A DNA stretch of 64,000 nt from Flavobacterium psychraerolatum (GTDB lineage Bacteria > Bacteroidota > Bacteroidia > Flavobacteriales > Flavobacteriaceae): contig NZ_JAOQMX010000004.1 in the NCBI RefSeq assembly GCF_025960985.1, positions 87,881-151,880 on the forward strand. The letters are read 5' to 3'. Made by a program: the position numbers and the translations under genes. Shown one piece after another: positions 35,501-43,970 of this stretch. The number at the start of each line of letters is the position of its first letter. The stretch's first letter is position 1. Below the pieces are notes generated by a model. The model ran no database searches. It was not told the DNA's origin and saw nothing but the letters and a program-made list of their open reading frames with translations.

Positions 35501-36609
35501 GCTAGTTTTTTAGCATTATTGGTTGTTAAGTCATATATGTAGGTCGCTGCTCCAGAATTACAGTTTCTTAAATCTATTGAGTTATTTGTTTTTAAATTTG
35601 AGAAAATTATTTTGTCGGTAATCACGCAGCTAGTTCCTACTTGTTCAATTACTACTTCATAAGTACCTGCCTGAGTCACCATCAAGGATTCTTTATTTTC
35701 TCCAATGATGATTTGATCATCTTTTTTCCAAACGTGATGGTATTTTGGGTCGGTTAATCCTGTTTTGATTTCTACCGTATTTCCTTCACAAATAGTTTGA
35801 TTTGGACCTAGGTCAGCATTGGTTGTAAAGCTACCAGAGCGTAAAAATACTGCAGAGTCGTAATTAGAGTCATTTGCATCGCCTATCATTAAACGAATAC
35901 GGTACAAATGATTGGGAGTAATAGTTGCCGAAGCGGTTAGTACTTGCGTGTAACCTCTCATGTTTAAGGTAGATGATAAAGGGTCAGAAACAGTGTAAGT
36001 CGAAAATAAATTGGAGTTTACAGAAGCACATGAGGAGTTGTATTTGTTATCTCTAATGTTTTTCACCGATATTGGATCGCTTGACCCTGGGACAATGGCT
36101 AAGTTCTGGGTTGTATTCTCATCTAGGTCAGTTAGTAGAAATGCAAAAACATCACTAAAACCGCATTGGTACTCACCATATTCATTCGAAGCAAATAGAA
36201 AATCAAAACTAAATTCATTTGACAAAGGAACAAAATCAAATTGCAAGTAAGCAACATCTGTAATAGGGATATTTTGTCCCGTACTATTACTAATTTTTTG
36301 TAAGTCAGGATCAGTATTAGTATTCAATTCACTGCTCAGATTTAGTCCAGTATAAGGTCCTTCAGTATGTTTTGCAATTCCATTTCGAATAATTACTCCT
36401 TCATTTATAGGAAAAGAGGAGGAGTTGTTATTGAAATAAGCCGTTGATTGATTTGATGAAATCGAAATGTTAGATACTGTTGTACACGAATTACCTAGTA
36501 GTAACTGGATTAATTGATTGGCGTCACGACTACTGTCGTCAACGGTTATTGATTGTGCAAGGATTCCGGTATAGAACACAAGACAAAAAAGTAGGTATAG
36601 TTTTTTCAT
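32566..36609 (-). CDS. Giant T9SS cargo protein with eight repeats
   Basis: 1347 residues. Signal peptide 1-18 (ending GILAQ). Residues about 55-265 form a choice-of-anchor L domain (FLFASNEYGEYQCGFSDVF, SCASVNSN, DANDSNYDSAVFL). Ig-like segments follow. Residues about 533-1096 hold eight units of 65-75 residues built on C-x-SYxLPxLxxGxYYT-x-GxGxxLxxGxxI-xxxxxIYIY, each with two cysteines. The C-terminal 85 residues (FFTPNNDGYNDFW to YKSHFSLKR) are a type B T9SS sorting domain, so the protein is exported and held on the cell surface. Adhesion or matrix binding is the likely role. Confidence 0.93.
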   Translation of the reverse strand: MKKLYLLFCLVFYTGILAQSITVDDSSRDANQLIQLLLGNSCTTVSNISISSNQSTAYFNNNSSSFPINEGVIIRNGIAKHTEGPYTGLNLSSELNTNTDPDLQKISNSTGQNIPITDVAYLQFDFVPLSNEFSFDFLFASNEYGEYQCGFSDVFAFLLTDLDENTTQNLAIVPGSSDPISVKNIRDNKYNSSCASVNSNLFSTYTVSDPLSSTLNMRGYTQVLTASATITPNHLYRIRLMIGDANDSNYDSAVFLRSGSFTTNADLGPNQTICEGNTVEIKTGLTDPKYHHVWKKDDQIIIGENKESLMVTQAGTYEVVIEQVGTSCVITDKIIFSNLKTNNSIDLRNCNSGAATYIYDLTTNNAKKLAIDETKYELFYYETSANAQTNTKAIENPQTYENIGEQTIYIKIKNKTTNTFCNWIQSFQLLLDTPALPKKPNNIEICDNTTGNKINLLINNSIILNGQDPDTYTISYHSSPEDAATDSNALPSNYTVTSFPKVNTVWVRMTNILSKNCFNITSFDIIVNPKPLVDRLEKVIECVSYTLPPLTNGNYYTESDGKGTMLHAGDLIETSGTFYIYSISGDSACTNQSTFNVIISNEYSIPLDYCGVFIVPDPSIGNFYTNSGGPDGTGTLLPTGTKITTNQTVYYYAVVNGSICTDDSYAINILPLPILDPTPNVVTCNSYKLPILSHGEYYTASDGLGEKLSAGTVITKSQSIYVYSKQANCANQNIFNVTIIPSVIDQPSCGSYKLPDLPTGKYYTEPEGAGSSIPFGTTITESTTIYIYANTTIIPNCTNNMFFKVNIKPIPIVDQIKNVLRCKEDPYVLSTLIHGDYFTGPNRTGIHLKEGDQITNSKTIYINNIVDGCTNESSFKVEIRELPKLTIITDVTTCKSYKIPTVSDGLFYSESKGKGKLIAPGTIITQTQVIYLYNKWPDLSSCDNENAININIIGIKVDNPVNVKTCNSYTLPALTSGNYYTQPGGKGTLLNAGSIIPSTQKLYIYGKNGTRFICEDENEFIITISKTPNLLQPSDIAICNSYTLPELTEGNYYEKSNGSGTKYFAGDEIKKDQTLYVYATATDNINCFDEKKFNITIYPLNNLELKNGVICVDYKTGELLNPAYIDSGLDPIKYTVDWLLNGELVGTGSDFIATQEGTYDVDITKNVPDIGNDCGYNPTSFNIIKSSPAIANINVSDSFTDKIDVTAIAILGYGSYEFKLDDGSYQESPIFKNINSGEHSISIIDKKGNCNPTIITAIVLNHPKFFTPNNDGYNDFWNIPELASQPNAVISIFDRYGKLITQLNPSSNGWDGRYHNTELPSDDYWFVVNYNFEKTSKIYKSHFSLKR

Positions 36610-36856
36610 CTGATTTATATTTGGGGTAATAATTAATCAGCATAAAAATAGGAAAAAAATACTCAAATAAACACTTTAGCAGTTTTATATGTATTTTATC
36701 GATTCTTATTTATTTTTTTATAAATTAAATCTTATATAAGTATTGAAATAGATTGACTTTTTTTATAGAATTGTTTGTAGTGTTTAATCAATATATTTCC
36801 TTTTATAAATAGTTAAATACCTCAACAGGAGTGATTTATTTAATTTTTTAAACAAA

Positions 36857-36885
36857 AAAACCTGACAATTTTACATCATCAGGTT
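36857..36885 (-). terminator. Terminator of lepA
   Basis: AACCTGA pairs with TCAGGTT around a 13-nt loop; on the minus strand a run of Ts follows. The remaining gap to 36610 (about 250 bp) holds nothing I recognise. Confidence 0.6.
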
Positions 36886-36936
36886 CTCTCTTTATTCTAT
36901 TCTCTATTTTCTTTATTCTAAAAAATCTAAAAAAAA

Positions 36937-38733
36937 TTAATCATTCAATTTCAAAACAGCCATAAACGCTTCTTGCGGAATCTCAACGTTTCCAACCAAT
37001 CTCATACGTTTTTTACCTTTTTTCTGTTTTTCCAATAATTTACGTTTTCTCGAAATATCACCACCATAACATTTGGCGGTAACATCTTTACGTAATGCTT
37101 TGATGGTTTCACGCGAAATCACTTTCACACCAATCGCCGCTTGAATCGGAATATCAAATTGTTGTCTTGGGATCAATTCTCTCAACTTCTCACACATCTT
37201 TTTACCAATAGAGTAAGCGTTGTCCGTGTGCATCAATGAGGATAAAGCATCCACAATAGTCGCATTTAATAAAATATCTACTTTCACCAAGTTCGAAGTT
37301 CTCATTCCAATCGGCGTATAATCAAACGAAGCATAACCCTTTGAAACCGTTTTCAATCGATCATAAAAATCAAATACAATCTCCGCTAGTGGCATGTCAA
37401 AAGTTAATTCAACACGTTCCGTAGTCAAATACGTTTGGTTGGTTATCAAACCACGTTTTTCGATACACAAACTCATTACATTTCCAACATAATCAGATTT
37501 TGTAATAATCGTCGCTTTGATAAAAGGTTCTTCCACATGGTCCAAACGCGAAGGTTCAGGCAAATCAGATGGATTGTTCACAATCAAAATGGTGTCAGGC
37601 TCTTTTTTGGTATACGCATGGTACGAAACGTTGGGAACCGTAGTAATCACTGTCATGTTAAACTCACGCTCCAAACGCTCTTGGATAATCTCCATGTGCA
37701 ACATTCCTAAGAATCCACAACGGAAACCAAATCCTAAAGCCGCCGAACTTTCAGGTAAAAACACCAACGACGCATCGTTTAACTGTAGTTTTTCCATCGA
37801 GTTTCTCAACTCTTCGTAGTCTTCGGTGTCTACCGGGTAGATTCCAGCAAATACCATTGGTTTTACATCCTCAAATCCAGTTATTATATTTGTAGTTGGA
37901 TTTTTTGCATCTGTCAATGTATCTCCAACTTTTACTTCTTTCGCTTCTTTAATACCCGATATCAAGTACCCAACATCACCAGCCGAAATTACTTGTTTCG
38001 GAACTTGGTTTAATTTCAACGTACCAATTTCGTCAGCAAAATATTCATTTCCTGTAGCCATGAATTTTATCTTCTGACCTTTTTTAATTTGTCCGTTTTT
38101 CACACGGAAAATTACTTCAATACCACGAAACGGATTGTAGTGTGAGTCAAAAATCAAAGCTTGTAATGGCTCTTCTGGATCTCCTTTTGGAGGAGGAATC
38201 TTTTCAATAATGGCTGCCAAGATATTTTCGACACCAAAACCTGTTTTACCAGAGGCATGAATAATATCTTCTAAGTCACAACCAAGTAAGTCAATAATAT
38301 CATCGCTAACCTCTTCAGGATTCGCAGATGGTAAATCTACTTTATTTAAAACTGGAATAATTTCCAAGTCATTTTCTAAAGCCAAATATAAATTCGAGAT
38401 CGTTTGTGCTTGAATACTCTGTGCGGCATCTACAATCAAAAGCGCCCCTTCACAAGCAGCAATCGAGCGCGAAACTTCATACGAAAAATCCACATGTCCC
38501 GGAGTGTCAATTAAATTCAGGATATATTCTTCTCCTTTATAAGTGTACTCCATTTGGATCGCGTGACTCTTAATTGTAATCCCACGTTCCCGTTCCAAGT
38601 CCATGTTATCCAGCAATTGTGCTTTCTCCTCACGAGCCGTCACTGTTTGAGTTGCCCCAAGTAAACGGTCTGCAAGTGTACTTTTCCCGTGGTCAATATG
38701 TGCAATAATGCAAAAATTCCTTATTTTTTTCAT
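36937..38733 (-). CDS. lepA: Elongation factor 4 (ribosomal back-translocase)
   Basis: 598 residues. GTPase acting on stalled ribosomes. G1 [15 protein letters not shown]2 [11 protein letters not shown]3 [13 protein letters not shown]4 NKVDLPSA. The LepA-specific C-terminal domain ends [20 protein letters not shown]. Promoter box TATATTTG at 38784-38791. Secure. Confidence 0.98.
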   Translation of the reverse strand: MKKIRNFCIIAHIDHGKSTLADRLLGATQTVTAREEKAQLLDNMDLERERGITIKSHAIQMEYTYKGEEYILNLIDTPGHVDFSYEVSRSIAACEGALLIVDAAQSIQAQTISNLYLALENDLEIIPVLNKVDLPSANPEEVSDDIIDLLGCDLEDIIHASGKTGFGVENILAAIIEKIPPPKGDPEEPLQALIFDSHYNPFRGIEVIFRVKNGQIKKGQKIKFMATGNEYFADEIGTLKLNQVPKQVISAGDVGYLISGIKEAKEVKVGDTLTDAKNPTTNIITGFEDVKPMVFAGIYPVDTEDYEELRNSMEKLQLNDASLVFLPESSAALGFGFRCGFLGMLHMEIIQERLEREFNMTVITTVPNVSYHAYTKKEPDTILIVNNPSDLPEPSRLDHVEEPFIKATIITKSDYVGNVMSLCIEKRGLITNQTYLTTERVELTFDMPLAEIVFDFYDRLKTVSKGYASFDYTPIGMRTSNLVKVDILLNATIVDALSSLMHTDNAYSIGKKMCEKLRELIPRQQFDIPIQAAIGVKVISRETIKALRKDVTAKCYGGDISRKRKLLEKQKKGKKRMRLVGNVEIPQEAFMAVLKLND

Positions 38734-38783
38734 CTTCGTAAATCAGTCTGTTATAGTGTAAATACGATACGTATTTAAGTGTG

Positions 38784-38791
38784 CAAATATA
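38784..38791 (-). promoter_or_regulatory. Predicted -7 box of lepA
   Basis: TATATTTG followed by CACAC on the minus strand, 50 bp before the ATG. Confidence 0.45.
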
Positions 38792-38874
38792 ATGTAAAGT
38801 TTTTAACAATTTGTGTAATATTTTATGCGAAGGTTGGAAAGCTTAAACAAATCATAAATGTTTGATTTTGGGAG

Positions 38875-38902
38875 TTGTAAAGCATATTTATCCTTAAATT
38901 TG
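38875..38902 (+). promoter_or_regulatory. Predicted promoter of the radical-SAM gene
   Basis: TTG at 38875-38877, a 17-bp spacer and TAAATTTG at 38895-38902. It lies downstream of the ATG at 38858, which argues that translation begins at the TTG at 38924. Confidence 0.5.
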
Positions 38903-38923
38903 TATCCCTTAAAATTTTTAAAT

Positions 38924-40204
38924 TTGGATTACGATAGAGTTAAAGAAAAACTAGAAATTCTTGCAGATGCTGCCAAATACGATGTTTCATGTTCCTCAAG
39001 TGGTGGTAACCGCAAGAACACAAACAAAGGTTTAGGCGATTCTTCTGCAACCGGAATTTGTCACACCTATACCGAGGATGGAAGGTGTGTGTCTTTATTA
39101 AAAATCCTGCTCACCAATTTTTGCATCTACGACTGTGCCTATTGCGTTACACGTAAGAGCAACGATATTGAACGGGCCGCCTTTACTGTGGACGAAGTGG
39201 TTGATCTGACCATGAGTTTTTATCGAAGAAATTATATTGAAGGGTTGTTTTTAAGCTCCGGTATTTTTAAAAATGCCGATTATACCATGGAGCGATTAGT
39301 TCGAGTGGCCAAAAAATTGCGATTAGAACACAACTTCAATGGGTATATTCACTTAAAAAGTATTCCTGATGCGAGTGATGAGTTAATGCGTGAAGCAGGA
39401 TTATATGCCGATCGCTTAAGCATGAATTTAGAAATTCCTACAGAGTCCGGTTTAAAATTGTTAGCTCCAGACAAAAGTCATCAGCAAATGATCAAACCAA
39501 TGACATTTGTGAAAAATGAGATACTAAATTATAAGGAAGAGAAAAAAATAATAAAATCGACACCCAAATTTGCACCTGCGGGACAAAGCACGCAACTTAT
39601 TGTAGGAGCCACACAAGAAACTGATTTGCAAATTATAAAAGTAGCCGATCATTTTTATAACAATTTCAATATGAAGCGGGTCTACTATTCGGGCTATGTT
39701 CCTATCTCCAATGATTTGAGATTGCCTCCTATAGGTTCACAGGTGCCTTTGGTCAGAGAGAATAGATTGTATCAAGCCGATTGGTTGATGCGATTTTATG
39801 GTTTTAAAGCCGATGAAATTTTAGAAAAAGACAATCCTTTTCTAGATCTAGAGGTTGATCCCAAATTAGGTTGGGCATTACGAAACATCGATAAATTTCC
39901 GTTAGTGTTACAAAGTGCTCCCTTAGAAATGATCTTGAGAGTTCCTGGTATTGGAATGAAATCAGCGTACAAAATTATTCAAGCTCGAAAATTCCAAAAC
40001 CTTACCTTAGACCATATCAAGAAAATGGGGGTTGCGACCAATCGTGCTAAGTTTTTTATAGCAGTTGCCAACGCTAATAAAAGTCTAGATTTATTGGACG
40101 CTGTAAATTTGAAAGACATAATCATGAAAGAAACCAAAAGTAAATTCGAAAACCCGTTTAGCAATCAACTAACCTTATTAAATGACGCAACTTTTTTACG
40201 ATAA
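38924..40204 (+). CDS. Putative DNA modification/repair radical-SAM protein
   Basis: 426 residues from a TTG at 38924, chosen because the family starts at DYDRVKEKLEILADAAKYDV and because a promoter lies between it and the upstream ATG (38858). The cluster motif CIYDCAYC (C-x3-C-x2-C) binds the 4Fe-4S centre and SAM. KYDVSCSSSGG and GLFLSSGIFKNADYTMER are family blocks. Near the C-terminus RVPGIGMKSAYKIIQAR is a helix-hairpin-helix DNA-binding motif. It overlaps the next gene by 23 nt; the two always go together in this family (TIGR03916 with TIGR03915/DUF4130). The reaction is unknown; DNA photoproduct or adduct repair is inferred. Confidence 0.88.
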   Translation: MDYDRVKEKLEILADAAKYDVSCSSSGGNRKNTNKGLGDSSATGICHTYTEDGRCVSLLKILLTNFCIYDCAYCVTRKSNDIERAAFTVDEVVDLTMSFYRRNYIEGLFLSSGIFKNADYTMERLVRVAKKLRLEHNFNGYIHLKSIPDASDELMREAGLYADRLSMNLEIPTESGLKLLAPDKSHQQMIKPMTFVKNEILNYKEEKKIIKSTPKFAPAGQSTQLIVGATQETDLQIIKVADHFYNNFNMKRVYYSGYVPISNDLRLPPIGSQVPLVRENRLYQADWLMRFYGFKADEILEKDNPFLDLEVDPKLGWALRNIDKFPLVLQSAPLEMILRVPGIGMKSAYKIIQARKFQNLTLDHIKKMGVATNRAKFFIAVANANKSLDLLDAVNLKDIIMKETKSKFENPFSNQLTLLNDATFLR

Positions 40205-40949
40205 TACGCTAGAAGGTTTGTTTACGGCAATATTTGAGATATTTGAATTTAAATATGCTGATCCTGAAATAGTTCGAATGGATTTCGTTCAAAATGCATT
40301 TTTTGCAGAGCGAGTGGAGATCATTACGAATTTAGAAAAATCAAATCGTGTTTTTACCAAACTGGAAAAACAATTGGGTAAAGATGGAATCAGGCAACTC
40401 TTGTATGCTTACTTGTCTGAATTTGAAGGAATCGAAAACCTTATTTTTCGAGTAGTTCGCTATGCTGTTCAAAACCCGAATCATAATATAGTGAAGGACT
40501 TTTCTAATCCAGATGTTTTGCAGGTATCTAAATTGGTAAAAAGTGTAGGACGAGAAAAACACCGTATGGAAGCTTTTATTCGATTCGAATTACTTAAAGA
40601 TGGTTTGTACTTTGCAAAAATTGATCCCGATTTTAATGTACTCACCTTAATTGTTAGGCATTTTAAAAACAGGTACCAGGATCAAAGATGGATGATTTAT
40701 GATTTTAAACGAGGATACGGCGTTTATTATAATCTTGAAGGGACTGAAATGGTGACACTAGACGAAGACGTACTTCAAAAGTTCCAAAATGATAATTCAC
40801 TTTTGCATGATGCAGAGATAAAATATCAAAAGTTATGGGCCGAATATTTTGACCATACGAATATAAAAGAAAGAAAAAATATAAAATTGCATATACAACA
40901 CGTTCCCAAAAGGTATTGGAAATATTTGACCGAGAAAAAAATATTTTAA
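40182..40949 (+). CDS. DUF4130/TIGR03915 putative DNA repair partner
   Basis: 255 residues. Begins FYDNTLEGLFTAIFEIFEF and ends HIQHVPKRYWKYLTEK, with ILDMLYD-free but typical central block RVVRYAVQNPNHN, SVGREKHRMEAFIRFE and YFAKIDPDFNVLTLIVRHF. The phrase KEHRMxAFxRF and the W-x-IYDxKRxYGxYY block (WMIYDFKRGYGVYY) define the family; distant similarity to uracil-DNA-glycosylase-like folds has been proposed. Starts inside the radical-SAM gene. Confidence 0.88.
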   Translation: MTQLFYDNTLEGLFTAIFEIFEFKYADPEIVRMDFVQNAFFAERVEIITNLEKSNRVFTKLEKQLGKDGIRQLLYAYLSEFEGIENLIFRVVRYAVQNPNHNIVKDFSNPDVLQVSKLVKSVGREKHRMEAFIRFELLKDGLYFAKIDPDFNVLTLIVRHFKNRYQDQRWMIYDFKRGYGVYYNLEGTEMVTLDEDVLQKFQNDNSLLHDAEIKYQKLWAEYFDHTNIKERKNIKLHIQHVPKRYWKYLTEKKIF

Positions 40950-40968
40950 GCAATAGTTTTAAAAAGCG

Positions 40969-40976
40969 TAATTTTG
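40969..40976 (+). promoter_or_regulatory. Predicted -7 box of dusB
   Basis: TAATTTTG followed by CACAA, 16 bp before the ATG. Confidence 0.5.
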
Positions 40977-40992
40977 CACAAAATTAAAGCAG

Positions 40993-41985
40993 ATGATTAA
41001 GATTGGCAACATAGAATTACCCGATTTTCCATTATTACTGGCACCTATGGAAGATGTGAGCGATCCACCTTACCGTAGATTGTGTAAAATGCATGGCGCC
41101 GACATGATGTACTCTGAATTTATTTCCTCGGAAGGTTTAATTCGTGACGCCATCAAAAGCCGAATGAAATTGGATATTTTCGATTATGAAAGACCAGTCG
41201 GAATTCAGATTTTTGGTGGTGATGAAGAAGCAATGGCACTTTCGTCTAAAATCGTTTCTACTGTAAATCCAGATATTATTGACATAAACTTTGGTTGCCC
41301 TGTAAAAAAAGTAGTTTGTAAAGGTGCTGGTGCAGGTGTATTGAAAGATGTAGATTTGATGATTCGCCTAACACAAGCCGTAATTGATAGTACTCATTTG
41401 CCAGTAACGGTAAAAACTCGTTTGGGTTGGGATGACAGTTCGATTAATATTGATGAAGTTGCCGAGAGATTGCAAGATATTGGTGTGGCAGCTTTGAGCA
41501 TCCATGCTCGTACACGCGCCCAAATGTACAAAGGCCATTCAGACTGGTCACACATTGCACGTGTCAAAAATAATCCTAGAATTACCATGCCTATTTTTGG
41601 TAACGGAGACATTGACAGCCCCGAGAAAGCATTACAATATAAAAATGAATACGGTATTGACGGAATCATGATTGGTCGTGCCGCCATTGGTTATCCATGG
41701 ATTTTTAACGAAATCAAACATTTCTTTAAAACAGGGGAACATTTGGCCAAACCTACTGTCGCCGATAGGGTAGAAGCCGTACGCAACCACTTAACATGGG
41801 CAATGGAATGGAAAGGAGAACGATTAGGAATTGTAGAAACTCGTCCGCATTACACCAATTATTTCAAAGGGATTCATTCGTTTAAACCTTTTAAACAACA
41901 ATTAGTTACAGAAGATAATCCATTGGAATTATTTTCTATTTTAAACGAAATAGAACAAGCATATGCTGGTTACGTATCTGTATAA
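40993..41985 (+). CDS. dusB: tRNA-dihydrouridine synthase B
   Basis: 330 residues. Reduces uridines in the tRNA D-loop with FMN and NADPH. LLAPMEDVSDPPYRRLC, INFGCPVKKVVCKGAGAG (with the catalytic Cys), VKTRLGWD, SIHARTRAQMYKG, FGNGDI and IMIGRAAIGYPWIF follow the DusB order. Own promoter. Secure. Confidence 0.96.
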   Translation: MIKIGNIELPDFPLLLAPMEDVSDPPYRRLCKMHGADMMYSEFISSEGLIRDAIKSRMKLDIFDYERPVGIQIFGGDEEAMALSSKIVSTVNPDIIDINFGCPVKKVVCKGAGAGVLKDVDLMIRLTQAVIDSTHLPVTVKTRLGWDDSSINIDEVAERLQDIGVAALSIHARTRAQMYKGHSDWSHIARVKNNPRITMPIFGNGDIDSPEKALQYKNEYGIDGIMIGRAAIGYPWIFNEIKHFFKTGEHLAKPTVADRVEAVRNHLTWAMEWKGERLGIVETRPHYTNYFKGIHSFKPFKQQLVTEDNPLELFSILNEIEQAYAGYVSV

Positions 41986-42024
41986 TAATTAATTTTTTTT
42001 ATGTAAAAGCTATCAATTGATTTG

Positions 42025-42052
42025 AAGAGGTTCATTTCCAATAGGCCTCTTT
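42025..42052. terminator. Weak hairpin between converging genes
   Basis: AAGAGG and CCTCTT with T-run; serves dusB and perhaps the opposite permease gene. Confidence 0.4.
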
Positions 42053-42062
42053 TATGCAAAAA

Positions 42063-43262
42063 TCACGACAGCAATTTCTCGCTCACCCTACTACTTGCTA
42101 TAAGTGATGCAATAAAACCAAGAACCATAATGGTTCCCATTACAATTGCCACATTTTCTAAGGAGAAAACTACGGGGTAGGGTAGCGTAGGTGTAATCAT
42201 AATTAGTTCAAAATGTTGTTGGAACAATACAATAGCAATCCCAATCCCCAATCCAATTAATCCCCCAAAAAAACTCAGTAATGTCCCTTGTAATAAAAAT
42301 ATTTTCCGCAAACTCTTAATTTCGACACCGAGGTTAAAAAGGGTTTTTAAGTTTCCTTTTTTGTCCAAAATCATCATAATCAAAGCACCAATCAAATTGA
42401 AAAGTGCAATAATAATCACCAAAGTAAATATCAAATACACGGCAATATTCTCCGTATTCAGCATTTTGTAGAGTGACTCGTTTAGCTGCGCGCGGTTTTT
42501 AACTGTAATTTTATTATGAAAAATAGCATTCAATTGAGCCGTAATTGCCGTTTCATCAGCTCCAGGATTCTCTTTAAATTCAATTCCAGAAACTTGATTT
42601 TTATTGTATTCCAATAATTCCTGTGCCATGCCCAAGTCAGCAAAAACATACTTAGAGTCCAAGTCTTCACTTATCGCATAAATTCCAATCGGGTAAATAG
42701 TGCTTTTATTAAATGCATCCTCAGGAGAGTTAATGCCTCCACGTCCTGGTTTTGGGACAAAGACCTCAAGGTTCGTATTAAAATCCAATAAGCCCATTGA
42801 GAATTTTTGAGCCAGTCCGTAACCCACGACTACTTGAGCCGTATTGTATGCAAACCACTGCCCATTGTATAGTGACTTAACAATTGGATTCACCTTTGTG
42901 AATTGGCTGTCTACACCTTTCAAATACGTTACTTCTTGCTTGTCACCATAAACAAACAAAACACGCTCTTCAATGATTTTGGAGTAAGAAGCAATGCCAG
43001 CAATTTTTTTAATTTGACTTTCTTGAGTAGGAGTCACCTCAAAAGATTTCCCAAGTGTACTGTTAATCTTTAAGTCGGGGTCAATGTTATTCGTAAACGA
43101 AAGACTAAATTCTTTCAACCCACTAAACACAGATAATACCACAAACAAAGCAAGAGCCCCAACAATAATTCCCATACTCGCGATGCGGTTGATAATATTG
43201 ATGGCGCTATTTTTACTGTTGCTACGCAGGTAGCGCTGCGCTATGTAAAGTGGGAAATTCAA
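42063..43262 (-). CDS. ABC transporter permease, LolC/LolE-like (FtsX family)
   Basis: 399 residues. N-terminal helix (IASMGIIVGALALFVVLSVF), a periplasmic domain of about 220 residues, then three helices (AVYLIFTLVIIIALFNLIGA, LLSFFGGLIGLGIGIAIVL, AIVMGTIMVLGFIASLIA). This is the FtsX/MacB layout; the start FPLYIAQRYLRSNSKNSAINI is that of lipoprotein-releasing permeases. Expected to work with an ATPase encoded elsewhere, moving lipoproteins from the inner membrane. Follows rbfA by 3 bp. Confidence 0.88.
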   Translation of the reverse strand: MNFPLYIAQRYLRSNSKNSAINIINRIASMGIIVGALALFVVLSVFSGLKEFSLSFTNNIDPDLKINSTLGKSFEVTPTQESQIKKIAGIASYSKIIEERVLFVYGDKQEVTYLKGVDSQFTKVNPIVKSLYNGQWFAYNTAQVVVGYGLAQKFSMGLLDFNTNLEVFVPKPGRGGINSPEDAFNKSTIYPIGIYAISEDLDSKYVFADLGMAQELLEYNKNQVSGIEFKENPGADETAITAQLNAIFHNKITVKNRAQLNESLYKMLNTENIAVYLIFTLVIIIALFNLIGALIMMILDKKGNLKTLFNLGVEIKSLRKIFLLQGTLLSFFGGLIGLGIGIAIVLFQQHFELIMITPTLPYPVVFSLENVAIVMGTIMVLGFIASLIASSRVSEKLLS

Positions 43263-43265
43263 ATC

Positions 43266-43658
43266 CTATTGAAAACGTCTTTTGTCTAGTAAATCTCTAT
43301 TTTCAATTGGGTTTTCTTGATTTTTCATGGCATTATTAATTTTCTCAATATAATCCAAAGAGTCATCTACAAAGAACACTAAGTTGGGAACACGTCTCAA
43401 TTGCTTGCTCACGCGCTGTGCCAAATCATGCTTAATCATTTTGCTATTCGACTTAATTCCTTCTAATATTTCTTGAGCTTTCTCTTGAGGAAAAATACTC
43501 AAATATACCGTAGCCACAGACAAATCTGAAGTTACAGCCACTTTTGATACCGAAATAATCAAATTGGTCACGCCATTCTTTCTCACTTCACCTTGCAGGA
43601 TATCCACCAAATCTTTTTGGATTACCCCACCTATTTTTTTCTGTCTATTTGTTTCCAT
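43266..43658 (-). CDS. rbfA: 30S ribosome-binding factor A
   Basis: 130 residues. Assembly factor binding 16S rRNA helix 1. KH-like core with GGVIQKDLVDILQGEVRKNG, VTSDLSVATVYLSIF and LRRVPNLVFFVDDSLDYIEKI. 3 bp upstream of the permease on the same mRNA. Confidence 0.95.
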   Translation of the reverse strand: METNRQKKIGGVIQKDLVDILQGEVRKNGVTNLIISVSKVAVTSDLSVATVYLSIFPQEKAQEILEGIKSNSKMIKHDLAQRVSKQLRRVPNLVFFVDDSLDYIEKINNAMKNQENPIENRDLLDKRRFQ

Positions 43659-43729
43659 ACTGCAAAAATACTACTTTTAAACATTATATAAGCAAAAATA
43701 CAAAAACCTAAAGAGTCAAAGTTTTTTTT

Positions 43730-43808
43730 GGAGCTATTTCCCGCTATCCGCTATATCTTTTCTTGCCAAAAAAAGGCAAGAAAAGGATGCCGCTCCTATC
43801 GGGGCTAG
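43730..43808 (-). repeat. Dispersed intergenic repeat, copy C
   Basis: Read on the minus strand: TAGCCCCGATAGGAGCGGCA, a perfect 11-bp hairpin (CTTTTCTTGCC/GGCAAGAAAAG), GATATAGCGGATAGCGGGAA and ATAGCTCC. The clearest copy of the family. Lies between divergent rbfA and the helicase-nuclease gene. Confidence 0.85.
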
Positions 43809-43970
43809 GACAAAGTGCGAATAGGAAATTTAGTTTTCAAGTAATAACAGAGAGTACACTATTAAGTTTTGCTCTAAGAGTAACGACTAGATATAGGTAG
43901 CTTTTTGTTATCAATAAAATTCATTTTAGCACAAAATTAGAACATCAAAAATCGTTAATTATTTTTCATC

